Shown in pieces: positions 35,991 to 45,691 of a stretch of DNA of 64,000 nt. A program made the translations under genes and the position numbers. Under the pieces are notes generated by a model. It worked only from the letters and a program-made list of their open reading frames with translations. It searched no databases and was not told where the DNA came from. Numbering within the stretch: the first letter of the stretch is position 1; each line of letters begins with the position of its first letter. Location of the stretch: positions 1,054,001 through 1,118,000 of the forward strand of contig NZ_PJON01000001.1 of the NCBI RefSeq assembly GCF_002900975.1. Reading direction: 5' to 3'. Origin of the DNA: Tabrizicola aquatica (lineage in GTDB: Bacteria > Pseudomonadota > Alphaproteobacteria > Rhodobacterales > Rhodobacteraceae).

Positions 35991-37514
35991 ATGATTACTG
36001 GTGATCTGAAGCGCAAGGTGGACGCCCTCTGGACCGAGTTCTGGCAGGGCGGCATCACCAATCCGTTGACCGTGATCGAGCAGGTCACGTTCCTTATGTT
36101 TGCGCGCCTGCTCGACATCAACGAAACGCGCGACGAGAACCGCTTGAAGCGGACGGGCAAGTCGTTTCAACGGCGGTTTTCCGATGAGGAGCAGAGCTTG
36201 CGTTGGTCGCAGTTCCGCCATCTCGGCGCCGACGCGATGCTGCCCCTCGTGCGCGACAAGGTGTTCCCGCATTTCAGGAAATCATCGACAAGTGGCTCCG
36301 CTTTCGCGGAATTCATGAAGGACGCGCAGCTCATGATCCAGAAGCCGAGCCTTCTGGTGAAGGCAGTCAACATGATCGACCAGCTGCCGCTGACCGAAGG
36401 AGACGCGAAGGGTGATCTCTACGAGTACCTTCTCAGCAAGCTGACCACCGCCGGCATCAACGGTCAGTTCCGGACGCCGCGCCACATCATCCGGTTGATG
36501 GTCGACATGCTGGAGCCGAAGCCCACCGACGTGATCGGCGATCCGTCCTGCGGCACCGGCGGCTTCCTTGTCCAGGCGATGCAGTATCTTCTCGAAACCT
36601 ACACCTCGGCCGAGGGCGTTCTGGAAGAAACCGACCCCGAGACGGGGAGAACCGAAAGGACCTACACAGGCGATCTGCTGGAAATGCATCGCGAGCATAT
36701 TCGCAGCGGAATGTTCCACGGCTTCGACTTCGACGCCACGATGCTACGCATCGCGGCCATGAACCTGATGCTGCACGGGGTCGATGATCCCGACATCCAC
36801 TATCAAGACACGCTGAGCGCTGGCTTTACCGATAAGTTCCCGACGACCGCGGCCGAAGGCTTCAACGTCATCCTCGCGAACCCGCCCTTCAAGGGCAGCC
36901 TCGATTTCGAAGATGTTCATGCATCGCTGCTTCGTCAGGTAAAAACGAAGAAGACGGAGCTGCTTTTCCTCGTCCTGATCTTGCGCATGCTGAAGAACGG
37001 CGGCCGGTCGGCGACCATCGTGCCAGATGGTGTACTGTTCGGCTCTTCGACGGCCCACGTAACCCTGCGCAAGCTGCTGCTTGATCACAACCAGTTGGAG
37101 GCGGTGATCTCGCTGCCCTCGGGCGTGTTCAAACCCTATGCCGGGGTCAGCACCGGCATTCTGGTGTTCACCAAGGGTGGGCGGACCGATGACGTGTTTT
37201 TCTATGATGTTCAGGCCGACGGCTACTCGTTGGATGATAAGCGAGACCTCATCGACGCCAACGACCTGCCAGGGTGTTTGGCAGCATGGCGGAACCGGGA
37301 TGCGGGCAGCGATACTGACCGGACGAAGAAAGCCTTCTTCGTGTCGGCCCAGGAGATCAGGGGTTCGAACTACGACTTGTCGCTCGGGAAATACAAGGAA
37401 CGGGTCCTTGTCACCCAGACATATGACACCCCGGCGGCGATCCTGGATCAGATGAAGAAGCTGAACGATGACATCGCGTCGGACTTGGCAGAGCTTGAGG
37501 AACTGCTGGTATGA
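35991..37514 (+). CDS. hsdM: Type I DNA methyltransferase subunit M
   Basis: A 507-residue adenine-N6 methyltransferase. The N-terminal helical HsdM domain ([17 protein letters not shown]) is followed by the catalytic domain with motif [14 protein letters not shown] near residue 183, a spacing region [14 protein letters not shown], and motif [12 protein letters not shown] near 297. [14 protein letters not shown] and the C-terminal coiled coil ([20 protein letters not shown]) would contact HsdS. It starts directly after the hsdR stop, and its TGA overlaps the hsdS start as ATGA. It protects host DNA at the site chosen by HsdS. Confidence 0.93.
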   Translation: MITGDLKRKVDALWTEFWQGGITNPLTVIEQVTFLMFARLLDINETRDENRLKRTGKSFQRRFSDEEQSLRWSQFRHLGADAMLPLVRDKVFPHFRKSSTSGSAFAEFMKDAQLMIQKPSLLVKAVNMIDQLPLTEGDAKGDLYEYLLSKLTTAGINGQFRTPRHIIRLMVDMLEPKPTDVIGDPSCGTGGFLVQAMQYLLETYTSAEGVLEETDPETGRTERTYTGDLLEMHREHIRSGMFHGFDFDATMLRIAAMNLMLHGVDDPDIHYQDTLSAGFTDKFPTTAAEGFNVILANPPFKGSLDFEDVHASLLRQVKTKKTELLFLVLILRMLKNGGRSATIVPDGVLFGSSTAHVTLRKLLLDHNQLEAVISLPSGVFKPYAGVSTGILVFTKGGRTDDVFFYDVQADGYSLDDKRDLIDANDLPGCLAAWRNRDAGSDTDRTKKAFFVSAQEIRGSNYDLSLGKYKERVLVTQTYDTPAAILDQMKKLNDDIASDLAELEELLV

Positions 37515-38662
37515 CGAAGACCAAGAAGCTCGGTGAGGTTTTCGACATCCGTAAAGGCAAGAAGGCCGCAGCCACCTCGGACACCTTTGTCCCTGGATCA
37601 CATCCCTACATCCAGATCGACGAAGTTCGCGGTGTCACCCCGACCAAATTCGCTATCGATCCGAGGCCGGTGGTGGTCACCGGCAACGATCTTTGCATCG
37701 TATGGGACGGGGCCAATGCCGGGACGGTAGGCTACGGTGTTTCCGGTGCAATCGGCAGCACAGTGTCGAGGTTGCGACTGAAAGAACCTGATCGTTGGGA
37801 CCCCCGCTTCTTGGGCCGCCTGCTGGATGGGCTCTTCCCAAAACTGAACCAAGAAGCGCAGAGCCGTGGGGCCACCATCCCGCACGTCGATAAGGCAAAG
37901 TTGGAAGAGATCGACTTCCCACTGATCGAACACACTGAACAACGCCGGATCGCGGCGATACTGGATAAGGCCGATGCCATCCGCCGCAAACGCGAACATG
38001 CCCTCGCCCTGGCAGATGACTTTCTCCGGTCGGTGTTTCTGGAGATGTTTGGCCGACCGGGGCAACCGAACCCCTTGCTACCGACGAAAGAGCTTGGCCA
38101 AATATGTGATCTGTTTGCCGGAAATTCGTTGCCCGTTGGAACAACTTTTGATGGTCAGGAGCATGGGTTGCTGCTCTTGAAGGTCGGGGACATGAACCTG
38201 TCAGGCAATGAAGAAATCGTTCAGGTCGCCCGGGAATGGATAGACGAAGATCAAGTGACTGGACCGGCAATTAGGGCACCAAAAGACGCCATCGTGTTTC
38301 CCAAACGTGGCGGGGCAATCGCCACGAACAAGAAGCGGGTTCTTGGGCGGGACTGCATCCTCGACCCCAACCTCATGGCTGTAGCACCTAAAGTCGCGTC
38401 GCCAATTTCGTATCAATTCCTCCGTGTCTGGTTTGACCTATTGGACCTCTCCACACTTTCCAACGGCAGCACCGTTCCCCAGCTTAACAAGGGTGACCTC
38501 AAACCTCTCGAATTGCCAATACCCCGTCCGAACGACCTGATCGCATTTGACAGGGTTTTCGGTAACGTTACGCGGGTCCGTAAGCGACTGGCAGATGATC
38601 TGGGGATGAGTGAGTCCCTCTTCGCAGCCCTATCCCAACGTGCCTTTGCCGGTGACCTGTAG
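37511..38662 (+). CDS. hsdS: Type I restriction-modification specificity subunit S
   Basis: A 383-residue DNA-recognition subunit with two target-recognition domains (about 1-130 and 195-340), each followed by a helical spacer. The first spacer reads [20 protein letters not shown]. The second, [16 protein letters not shown], is shorter. Each half recognises one part of a split target. The second domain differs strongly from the first, as usual. The gene is coupled to hsdM by ATGA, and a GIY-YIG-like gene follows after 9 bp. The target sequence cannot be read from the protein. Confidence 0.9.
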   Translation: MTKTKKLGEVFDIRKGKKAAATSDTFVPGSHPYIQIDEVRGVTPTKFAIDPRPVVVTGNDLCIVWDGANAGTVGYGVSGAIGSTVSRLRLKEPDRWDPRFLGRLLDGLFPKLNQEAQSRGATIPHVDKAKLEEIDFPLIEHTEQRRIAAILDKADAIRRKREHALALADDFLRSVFLEMFGRPGQPNPLLPTKELGQICDLFAGNSLPVGTTFDGQEHGLLLLKVGDMNLSGNEEIVQVAREWIDEDQVTGPAIRAPKDAIVFPKRGGAIATNKKRVLGRDCILDPNLMAVAPKVASPISYQFLRVWFDLLDLSTLSNGSTVPQLNKGDLKPLELPIPRPNDLIAFDRVFGNVTRVRKRLADDLGMSESLFAALSQRAFAGDL

Positions 38663-38671
38663 GAGCATGGC

Positions 38672-39232
38672 ATGAGCACCCAGCCCCACACGGACGATCA
38701 GACCTCCGGCAATGCCACCACGACCGCCAGTCTGCACCGCCTGACGCTTCCAGGCCCGATGCTCCAGCGGGGGTTCTGGCTCTATGTCTGGCGGGTACAG
38801 ACCCCCAAGGGGGAGCGGCTGTATGTGGGACGCACCGGTGACAGCAGCAGCCCCCATGCCACGGCCCCCTACACCCGCATGGGCCAGCACCTCGGCTTCT
38901 CAAAGGCCCAGAACAGTCTACGACGGCTGCTAACCGAGGCGGGGGTGAAGCCGGAAAGCTGTGGGCATTTCGACCTGTTTTCTTATGGCCCGATCTTTCC
39001 GGAAATCGGCATGACCAAGGAGCAGCTCCGTGCCGATCAGATGCTGCTGCACACACCGGTGCGCGACCAGATGGCCGCGCTGGAAAGGAAGTTGCGGGAT
39101 GCGCTGGTGGAGGCCGGTCATCCGGTGTTGAACGTGGTCCACAGCAAGAAGCAATACGATGCCGCCCAGTGGGAAGCGGTTCGGAATGCATTCGCCGAAC
39201 ACTTTTCGGGCTTAGGGCGGATTGAATCATGA
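38672..39232 (+). CDS. GIY-YIG-like protein in the R-M operon
   Basis: A 186-residue protein. Residues 35-75 (FWLYVWRVQTPKGERLYVGR, then TGD and TRMGQHLG) follow the GIY-YIG nuclease pattern, with LYVW in place of GIY and YVG in place of YIG, followed by an Arg/His-containing helix. A possible catalytic Glu appears in RADQMLLHTP or later, but I cannot place it with certainty. The N-terminal 25 residues are polar and likely disordered. It sits between hsdS and the ATPase gene and overlaps the latter as ATGA, so it is part of the same unit. It could be a nuclease accessory to restriction or part of the ATPase system. Confidence 0.55.
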   Translation: MSTQPHTDDQTSGNATTTASLHRLTLPGPMLQRGFWLYVWRVQTPKGERLYVGRTGDSSSPHATAPYTRMGQHLGFSKAQNSLRRLLTEAGVKPESCGHFDLFSYGPIFPEIGMTKEQLRADQMLLHTPVRDQMAALERKLRDALVEAGHPVLNVVHSKKQYDAAQWEAVRNAFAEHFSGLGRIES

Positions 39233-41112
39233 GACTAGCAAGAATCGAAATCGAGAACTTCAAAGGGATCGGCAGCAGGCAAGTTGTCGACCTCAAACCG
39301 ATCACGTTGCTCTTCGGCCCGAACAGTGCCGGGAAGAGCACGATCCTACAATCGCTCCACTACCTGCGTGAAATTCTTGAGCGCGGGAACGCAGACCCGG
39401 ACCAGACCATCGCCGGAGGGCTGATCGATCTCGGCGGGTTTGCGGCGCTGGTTCACGGTCACGACCTCAATCGTGAAATCAAGCTGAAGGTGTGTATAGA
39501 CTTACAAGATGATCAAGGCAGCGAGCGCCTGCCACTAAACTCTGGCGGAAGCCTTCGCGATCCAGATTTCGCGAATCTCGGACTACGATATCTTCTTGGC
39601 GAATATGCAGAATCTCAAGAAAGCGCTTTCGTTAAGACCATAGCTCTGGGGCTGGAAGTTCAATGGAGCGAACTAATTGGAGGTCCCTTTATCTCTCGTT
39701 TGACCGTTGACATGAATGGTCGCCAGGTCGCCGAAATCCTGTCCCCTGCACAGCCTGGCCGAGCCCGGCTGTGCAATTTTCAATTTGACCACCCTTTACT
39801 CGCCGAACCTGCCCAGCCTGAACTTTTTGAGCTTTCCGAGGCCGATGATGGTGAAAAGCCGGACTTTGACACACAGTTGAAAAGAGAGATCGCTGAGCTC
39901 TCGCGGGATATGGCATCAATCGATCTTTCCTCGACGCGAGTCCAAAAGATGGGTCAGAAAATCCCAAAGGCCATCAGGGCACAGTTGGTCCAAGAACTCG
40001 CGAGCTACAAACCGGTGCGGTTCACCGACATCCACGATGGATCGGAACTCACCGGGCAAGATTCCGTCTATGCCATTGCAGTCGATACGCGATTGGGCGC
40101 ATTGCCTGCTCTTGACACTCCGCTAAAGCTGGACCTGCGAGACGTTGAACCGGAAGATGTGCAAGCCGCTTCCGACGATTTACCAGAGTTCCTACGGACC
40201 CCCAGTATGGGAAAAACCAGACGTGCGATCGACATTGAGCTTGGGCGACGGAAGGCACTATCTGATCTGCTTGACGAACTGGTTCTTGGGCCTGCGAGGA
40301 TCGTTCGAGACTATCTCAATGCTATGACCTACATTGGCCCGCTACGTGAAATCCCAGGTAGAAGGTATCGCCCGCGCCGTTCACCAGATGAATCGCGGTG
40401 GGCGCAGGGATTGGCGGCGTGGGATCTTCTTTATAGCGATACGGCGGGCAAGCTGCTGGAAGAAGTCAATGCATGGCTCGGTGGCGAAGAGCGGCTGAAA
40501 ACCGGCTATCGTCTAGAGAAGTTCCAATTCCGGGAAGTTCCCGTTCCCAGCCGATTTCACCAGCTTTTCGATCGCGGGCTTTCCGAAGATGATCTCGGAG
40601 AGCTGCAAGAACTTTACGCAACGCTTGGCGGACGTTCCGAGATCGCTCTGCGTGATTTCGAAAAGGGCATCATCGTCGCGCCAAGTGACGTGGGAGTCGG
40701 TATTTCGCAGATGATCCCGGTGATCGTCAGTTGCCTTCGAAACCAACAGGGCATTCTCGCGATCGAGCAGCCCGAACTACACGTCCATCCCGCGATTCAA
40801 GTTGGCCTTGGCGATCTGTTCATCCACGCAGTGCAGCCGAGCGAAAGCGTCATTGGTGCGGGTAAGACCCTGCTTGTCGAAACCCACAGCGAACATATTA
40901 TGCTGCGCTTGCTTCGGCGCATCCGGGAGGTGACCGAAAATGAGGTGCCGCCAGGTGTGATCGGCCTTTCGCCGAATGACCTATCGGTGATCTACGTCGA
41001 AAGCTGCGATGACGGCGTACGATTTCGGCCGCTGCGTGTTGATCGGGAAGGAGAATTCATCGACCGCTGGCCGAAAGGCTTCTTTGAAGAACGCGCCGAG
41101 GAGCTGTTCTGA
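39229..41112 (+). CDS. DUF3696-type AAA ATPase (OLD/SMC-like)
   Basis: A 627-residue ATPase with an ABC/SMC-type head. The N-terminus reads RIEIENFKGIG, followed by Walker A GPNSAGKST at 30-38. A long helical insert spans the middle. The C-terminal half has the signature-like DVGVGISQMIPVIV, Walker B GILAIEQPELHVHP and the following loop VETHSEHIMLRLL, then LSVIYVESC, the DUF3696 end. There is no TOPRIM nuclease domain, unlike OLD proteins. Related ATPases act as sensors in several antiphage systems (PARIS AriA, Septu PtuA). The next gene starts on its stop codon, indicating a two-gene toxin-sensor-like unit. Confidence 0.85.
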   Translation: MRLARIEIENFKGIGSRQVVDLKPITLLFGPNSAGKSTILQSLHYLREILERGNADPDQTIAGGLIDLGGFAALVHGHDLNREIKLKVCIDLQDDQGSERLPLNSGGSLRDPDFANLGLRYLLGEYAESQESAFVKTIALGLEVQWSELIGGPFISRLTVDMNGRQVAEILSPAQPGRARLCNFQFDHPLLAEPAQPELFELSEADDGEKPDFDTQLKREIAELSRDMASIDLSSTRVQKMGQKIPKAIRAQLVQELASYKPVRFTDIHDGSELTGQDSVYAIAVDTRLGALPALDTPLKLDLRDVEPEDVQAASDDLPEFLRTPSMGKTRRAIDIELGRRKALSDLLDELVLGPARIVRDYLNAMTYIGPLREIPGRRYRPRRSPDESRWAQGLAAWDLLYSDTAGKLLEEVNAWLGGEERLKTGYRLEKFQFREVPVPSRFHQLFDRGLSEDDLGELQELYATLGGRSEIALRDFEKGIIVAPSDVGVGISQMIPVIVSCLRNQQGILAIEQPELHVHPAIQVGLGDLFIHAVQPSESVIGAGKTLLVETHSEHIMLRLLRRIREVTENEVPPGVIGLSPNDLSVIYVESCDDGVRFRPLRVDREGEFIDRWPKGFFEERAEELF

Positions 41113-42044
41113 TGCTCTCCGAATACGCGGTGGAACCTGCAGCAATTGGTGCGGACTGGAAAACGTTTCTATTCCTGATCGAAAAGTTTGGGGTTGATAA
41201 AGGTCGCCTTATCTCACGCCTGCCGAGTAAGTGGGAGAAGAAGGTTATCCAAGAAGCGAAAGCTTCAGGCGTACCGGATATTCGCATGGCAAGCATCGTT
41301 GAACGTTTGAGTAGATCTAGGTTCAAGATGGCTGATTTTGGCCGAAGTTACAATCCAGATGCGGACTGGATCGAAAACGCTGTCCGCGAGCATGGGCGGA
41401 GACCGTTCCGCGCTATAATCTACCGTGATGGGGCAAAACCATGCGCCGAGTCCCTAGTTCCCGACGACTGTTCTGATGAAAGCGTCTTGTTTGGGGCACC
41501 GATCAGTCGTAATGTCGCAAGGACGGCCAACGAAATCGCTGACGCTCTGCTGGTTCTATCTGTGGTTGCTCGCGAAATTGACATAGTGGATCCATTCTTC
41601 GATCTGCGGCCCGCCAAAGGCGATTACATCGGCCCATTGGCAGCACTACTTGCCAAACTCGCCGTCGCAGCACCCGCAGCGAAAGTGATTAGGGTGCATT
41701 TTCGGTCTCATGTCTCTCGCCCTCCGGACCATATCCTCGCGCGTGATGCGCCGGCTCAGACGAACGGAATCCTCCCCCCAGGCTTTATCTTGGAGCTATA
41801 TGAATGGGCTGCGATTCCGGGAGGCGAGGACTTCCATGACCGCTACTTTCTCACTGAGGTTGGCGGGTTGATGATCGGTGCAGGCCTGTCGGCACAGGGA
41901 CCAGCTGAGTCTGCCGCATTTACACTTCTTGACGCTGGCCACGCGCAGCAACTACGTGGTCGTTTTTCAATGACGTCAACGGTTTATGCAAGAGTTGGAT
42001 CAGCGGTTCGTATCGACGCCAAGGGTAACGCAGTGCTCTTCTAA
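41112..42044 (+). CDS. Possible PLD-like effector partnered with the ATPase (310 aa)
   Basis: A 310-residue protein of no family I can name. Residues 150-165 (REIDIVDPFFDL) form a strand with acidic end, and residues 242-260 read HDRYFLTEVGG followed by LMIGAGLS. That H-D-R pattern, followed by a hydrophobic strand and small residues, resembles the half-site of phospholipase D-type nucleases in which the Lys of HxK is replaced. Only one clear half-site is seen, so activity would need dimerisation or another residue set. It shares one base with the ATPase stop codon, making a coupled pair. No membrane segment is evident. It is the last gene of the defence cluster. Confidence 0.55.
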   Translation: MLSEYAVEPAAIGADWKTFLFLIEKFGVDKGRLISRLPSKWEKKVIQEAKASGVPDIRMASIVERLSRSRFKMADFGRSYNPDADWIENAVREHGRRPFRAIIYRDGAKPCAESLVPDDCSDESVLFGAPISRNVARTANEIADALLVLSVVAREIDIVDPFFDLRPAKGDYIGPLAALLAKLAVAAPAAKVIRVHFRSHVSRPPDHILARDAPAQTNGILPPGFILELYEWAAIPGGEDFHDRYFLTEVGGLMIGAGLSAQGPAESAAFTLLDAGHAQQLRGRFSMTSTVYARVGSAVRIDAKGNAVLF

Positions 42045-42344
42045 CCGGGATAGACTGATTTGCCTCGCTGGCGCCTTGGGTATATGCTCGATTTGTGTAC
42101 CATCTGGTAAGGCGACTGCGGTCGAACTGCTTAGGCCAGAGCAAAAATACCTGTTATTTTTCATGCGCTTGCAGAAATTCACCAAATCGTCGCAGTCATG
42201 AGGTCCGGAGAATATCGGCTCTGGGAGACCGCTTTCGGGCCTCGTTGCGCCAAGGCCAGTGCTCAGCCACACCCGCATAACCCCCGAAAACAACGGAAAA
42301 ATCCGTCCGCAGCCGGATCGGGAGAACGCTTTCTCAAGGGCAAG
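42045..42344. other. Intergenic stretch between defence cluster and tRNA-Ser
   Basis: About 300 bp with no convincing gene. An A/T-only hairpin (AAAAATA, TATTTTT) at about 42145-42163 may end the defence operon. The region lies on the 3' side of tRNA-Ser, where integrative elements often join the chromosome, so the right island junction probably falls here. I did not find a second copy of the tRNA 3' end by eye. Confidence 0.4.
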
Positions 42345-42434
42345 TGGCGGAGGAGGTGGGATTCGAACCCACGGCAGGGTTCCCCCTGCGTCGGTTTTCA
42401 AGACCGGTGCGATAGACCACTCCGCCACTCCTCC
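42345..42434 (-). tRNA. tRNA-Ser (anticodon TGA)
   Basis: A 90-base gene including an encoded CCA end. The acceptor stem pairs GGAGGAG with CTCCTCC and is followed by G and CCA. The anticodon loop is CTTGAAA with anticodon TGA, flanked by the stem CCGGT/ACCGA. A long variable arm (GCAGGGGGAACCCTGC) is typical of serine tRNAs, and the T-loop is GTTCGAATC. It reads UCA-type serine codons. Its 3' end faces the mobile island. Confidence 0.95.
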
Positions 42435-42676
42435 GACAAGAAGCGCCATACGCGGTGCCGATTGATTCTGAAAGAGAACCGCAGCGGCGATTTCCGCTGA
42501 TCGTGACAGGCGGAGTTTCGCTCGGGCCTTCCCACCGGATGCCAAAGCCGGTATGTTCCCGCGCAAGGCAGGCGTTGTCGCAGCGGGCAAGGGCGGAAAC
42601 AGTCCGGGCAAAAGCCCCTCGGTGCGACAGGAACAGGAAACGCGGCACGCAGACCGCGTCAGATCAAGGGCGGACC

Positions 42677-43831
42677 ATGGCACGAGCGGCATTCCGGCAT
42701 TTCGCATTCACTCTGTCCACCACCGCCTTGTTGATGGGCTGTGTTCCAGGAGGGGGCAGCGACGGGTCGGGCGGCACGTCCGCCGGTACTGCGGCAAGCC
42801 CCAGTGCCATGCGCGGCGGATCGCGCGAGGTCGAGGCACCCGATGTCTTTCAGGTCACCGACAGCGCGCTCTGGGATGGCCGGCCCTCGCTGGGCGGCAT
42901 CTGGATCGCGTCGCCCGATGCCACCGACCCCGAGCGGGTGGTGATGTTCAACCCGGCCACCGGCAAGTCGGTCACCGGCGCGCTCTTCCGGCGTGAGCGG
43001 GACAATCCCGGCCCGACGTTGCAGATCTCCTCCGACGCGGCCGAGGCGTTGGGCATCCTTGCCGGCCAACCGACCGAGCTGCGCGTGACGGCCCTGCGCA
43101 AGGAAGAGGTCGCGGCCCCGGCTGAAGCCCCGGTTGCCGACCCAGCCGTCGCCGAAGGCGCAACCCCCACGGACCCGGCCGTGCAAGAGACTGCCGCACT
43201 GGCTGCCGCAGCTTTGGATGCAACAGCCGACGCGGCCCCCGACGCAGCTGTCGCCGCATCCGACGCGGCTGTCGCTGCGACCCCGGCCGAACCGCCCAGG
43301 CGCAAGACCTGGGCCGAGCGCCGGGCCGAGGCGAAAGCCAAGCGCGAGGCCGAGAAAGCTGCCAAGGCTGCCGCTGCGGCCGGTGCTGCCACCGATCCGG
43401 CCGCCGCCGGAACCGACGCTGTCGATCCCGCAGCGGGCACCGTCGCGGCCATCGAGACCGCTCCGCTGGACGCCCGTGCGCCCGAAGTGGCCGCCGGGAC
43501 CGCACCGGCGCCCGAGAAAAAGACCCGCCGCCAGATCCGCGCCGAAGAGGCCGCCGCTGCCGCCGCCGCCAAGGCTGCTGCCGAAGCGCCTCCCGCCCCC
43601 GAGGCCCCCGCTGCCGCGACGGGCGGCCGCCCGATCCAGGTCGCATCCTTCTCGAAAGAGGAAAACGCCCGCCGCGCGACCGAGGCGCTGGCCAAGATCG
43701 GCATCACCGCCCAGCCGCAGAAGTCCGAACGTGACGGCAAGGCGGTCTGGGGCGTGGTCGCCGTCGGCGACGCTGCCCTTCTGGACAAGATCAAGGCCGC
43801 CGGGTTCGCCGACGCCTTCTTCCTGCAATAG
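42677..43831 (+). CDS. SPOR-domain lipoprotein
   Basis: A 384-residue exported protein. The N-terminus MARAAFRHFAFTLSTTALLM leads to the lipobox LLMGC, so it is probably a lipoprotein. After a conserved domain of about 100 residues (FQVTDSALWDGRPSLGGIWI), a long Ala/Pro/Glu-rich linker with charged helices spans roughly 150-310. The C-terminal SPOR domain (PIQVASFSKEENARRATEAL) binds denuded peptidoglycan at division sites. The ATG at 42677 has AAGGGCGG upstream. The gene directly precedes a D-alanyl-D-alanine carboxypeptidase gene, which fits a cell-wall role. Confidence 0.87.
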   Translation: MARAAFRHFAFTLSTTALLMGCVPGGGSDGSGGTSAGTAASPSAMRGGSREVEAPDVFQVTDSALWDGRPSLGGIWIASPDATDPERVVMFNPATGKSVTGALFRRERDNPGPTLQISSDAAEALGILAGQPTELRVTALRKEEVAAPAEAPVADPAVAEGATPTDPAVQETAALAAAALDATADAAPDAAVAASDAAVAATPAEPPRRKTWAERRAEAKAKREAEKAAKAAAAAGAATDPAAAGTDAVDPAAGTVAAIETAPLDARAPEVAAGTAPAPEKKTRRQIRAEEAAAAAAAKAAAEAPPAPEAPAAATGGRPIQVASFSKEENARRATEALAKIGITAQPQKSERDGKAVWGVVAVGDAALLDKIKAAGFADAFFLQ

Positions 43832-43842
43832 AAAGCCTGCCC

Positions 43843-44997
43843 ATGCTGCACCGCCTGCGTCCCGTCCTGATCCTCTTCGCCCTTGCGCTGGCCGCCCTGC
43901 CCGCCCGCGCCTTCGAGACGGCCGCCACCGCCGCCTGGGTCTATGACATGACCACGGGCACCGTGCTGATGGACAAGAACGCGGACGAGCCCCTGCCCCC
44001 CGCCTCGATGTCCAAGCTGATGACGATCAACATGCTGTTCGAGGCCCTCCGCGACGGCCGCGTCACGATGGAGACCGAATTCGCCGTCTCCTCCAACGCC
44101 ACCGCCATGGGCGGCTCCACCATGTTCCTGCAGGAAACCGACCGGCCGACGGTCGATGACCTGATCCGCGGCATGATCGTGAACTCGGGCAATGACGCCT
44201 GCGTCGTCGTGGCCGAAGGTTTGGCGGGCACCGAAGAGGCGTTCTCGGCCCAGATGACCGAACGCGCCCGCGCGCTGGGGATGATGAACTCGACCTTCGC
44301 CAATTCCTCGGGCTGGCCCGCCCCGGACCACCGCATGTCGATGCGCGACCTTGGCATCCTGGCCCAGCACCTGATCGAGGATTTCCCCGAATACTATCCG
44401 ATCTTCGCCGAGACCGAGTTCAACTTCATGGACCGCGCCCCGGCCAACGCCCGCAACCGCAACCCGCTGCTGGAACTGGGCGTCGGCGCCGATGGCCTCA
44501 AGACCGGCCACACGCAAGAGGCCGGCTATGGCCTGGTCGGCAGCGCCAAGCAGGGCGACCGCCGGGTGATCTTCGTCATCACCGGCCTGCCCAGCGAACA
44601 GGCCCGCGCCGAGGAATCCGAGCGCATCGTCGCCTGGGCCTTCCGGCAGTTCTCGGAAAAGACCGTGGCCAAGGCCGCCGTCCGCGTGGCCGAGGCCGAG
44701 GTGCATCTTGGCGCCGCCGACACCGTGGGCCTGGTCCCGGCCGAGGATGTGCGCCTGCTGGTCCCGGCCCTGGTGCAGGACAGCGTGACCGCCGAAGTCG
44801 TCTACAACGGCCCGCTTCTCGCCCCGGTCAAGGCCGGCACTGCGGTGGCAGAACTGGTGATCCATGTCCCCGACCTGCCCGACCGCCGCTTCCCCCTGGT
44901 GGCCGAGGCCGACATCGGCACCGCCGGCTTCACCAAGCGGCTGACCACCGCCGCCCGGGCGCTTTACGCGCAATATTTCGGGTCGCCGGCCAGCTGA
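43843..44997 (+). CDS. dacA: D-alanyl-D-alanine carboxypeptidase (PBP5 family)
   Basis: A 384-residue periplasmic enzyme that removes the terminal D-Ala of peptidoglycan side chains. A signal peptide ends near PARAFE. The serine-enzyme motifs are in order: SMSK (nucleophile Ser) near residue 56, SGN near 116, and KTG near 221 in GLKTGHTQEAGYG. A C-terminal PBP5 beta domain follows (DVRLLVPALVQDSVTAEVVY), then a short amphipathic end that could anchor it to the membrane. It begins 11 bp after the SPOR gene and is followed at once by tmk, so the three are probably cotranscribed. Confidence 0.92.
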   Translation: MLHRLRPVLILFALALAALPARAFETAATAAWVYDMTTGTVLMDKNADEPLPPASMSKLMTINMLFEALRDGRVTMETEFAVSSNATAMGGSTMFLQETDRPTVDDLIRGMIVNSGNDACVVVAEGLAGTEEAFSAQMTERARALGMMNSTFANSSGWPAPDHRMSMRDLGILAQHLIEDFPEYYPIFAETEFNFMDRAPANARNRNPLLELGVGADGLKTGHTQEAGYGLVGSAKQGDRRVIFVITGLPSEQARAEESERIVAWAFRQFSEKTVAKAAVRVAEAEVHLGAADTVGLVPAEDVRLLVPALVQDSVTAEVVYNGPLLAPVKAGTAVAELVIHVPDLPDRRFPLVAEADIGTAGFTKRLTTAARALYAQYFGSPAS

Positions 44998-45621
44998 ATG
45001 GCCGGATTCTTCCTCAGCCTGGAAGGCATCGACGGCTCGGGCAAGTCCACGCAAGGCCGCTTGCTGGCCGACCGCCTGCGGCAGGCCGGTCACGCCGTCA
45101 CCCTGACGCGCGAACCTGGCGGCAGCCCCGGCGCCGAAGAGATTCGCCGCCTGGTCCTGGAAGGCGCCACCGACCGCTGGTCGGCCGAGACCGAGATCCT
45201 TCTCTTCACCGCCGCCCGCCGCGACCATCTGGAAAAGGCCATCCGCCCGGCCCTGGCCCGGGGCGAGATCGTGATCACCGACCGTTTTGCCGACAGCACG
45301 CGCATCTTCCAGGGCATCACGCGGGGCGACCTGACCGAGACGGTCGACCGTCTGCACGAGTTGATGATCGGGGTCGAGCCGGACCTGACCCTCCTCTTCG
45401 ACCTCGACCCAGCCGTGGGCCTCGCCCGCGCCACCGCCCGCGCCGGGGCCGAGTTGCGGTTCGAGGATATGGGCCTCGCCTTCCAGCAGAAGGCCCGGGC
45501 CGGGTTCCTGGCGCTGGCCGCCCGCCACCCGCGCTTTGCCCTGATCGACGCCGACGCCGACCCCGACACCGTCGCGGCCCGTGTCTGGTCGTCGGTCGCC
45601 CCACACCTCACCAGCCGCTGA
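44998..45621 (+). CDS. tmk: Thymidylate kinase
   Basis: A 207-residue enzyme phosphorylating dTMP to dTDP. The P-loop is LEGIDGSGKST at about residues 8-18, the TMP-binding motif is TREPGGSPGAEEIR, and the DR motif is ITDRFADSTRIFQG. The LID region contains ARATARAGAELRFE. Its ATG follows the carboxypeptidase stop directly. Length and motifs are normal. Downstream lies a repeat-rich intergenic region; the functionally related holB gene comes after a convergent VOC gene. Confidence 0.95.
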   Translation: MAGFFLSLEGIDGSGKSTQGRLLADRLRQAGHAVTLTREPGGSPGAEEIRRLVLEGATDRWSAETEILLFTAARRDHLEKAIRPALARGEIVITDRFADSTRIFQGITRGDLTETVDRLHELMIGVEPDLTLLFDLDPAVGLARATARAGAELRFEDMGLAFQQKARAGFLALAARHPRFALIDADADPDTVAARVWSSVAPHLTSR

Positions 45622-45691
45622 TCCCCAGCGGCCCTGGGTAAGAGGGCACGCATCCTTACGGCCTGTGACCGGGGTCAAACTGCAAGCGGAA

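Noticed and set aside
42145-42163. A/T-only hairpin as a firm terminator for the defence cluster
   Set aside because: The stem has no GC pairs and would be weak, so it is only mentioned in the intergenic entry.
42850-45678. A 942-codon minus-strand frame
   Set aside because: It is antisense to the SPOR, carboxypeptidase and tmk genes and reads as low-complexity Gly/His/Arg; it results from high GC content.
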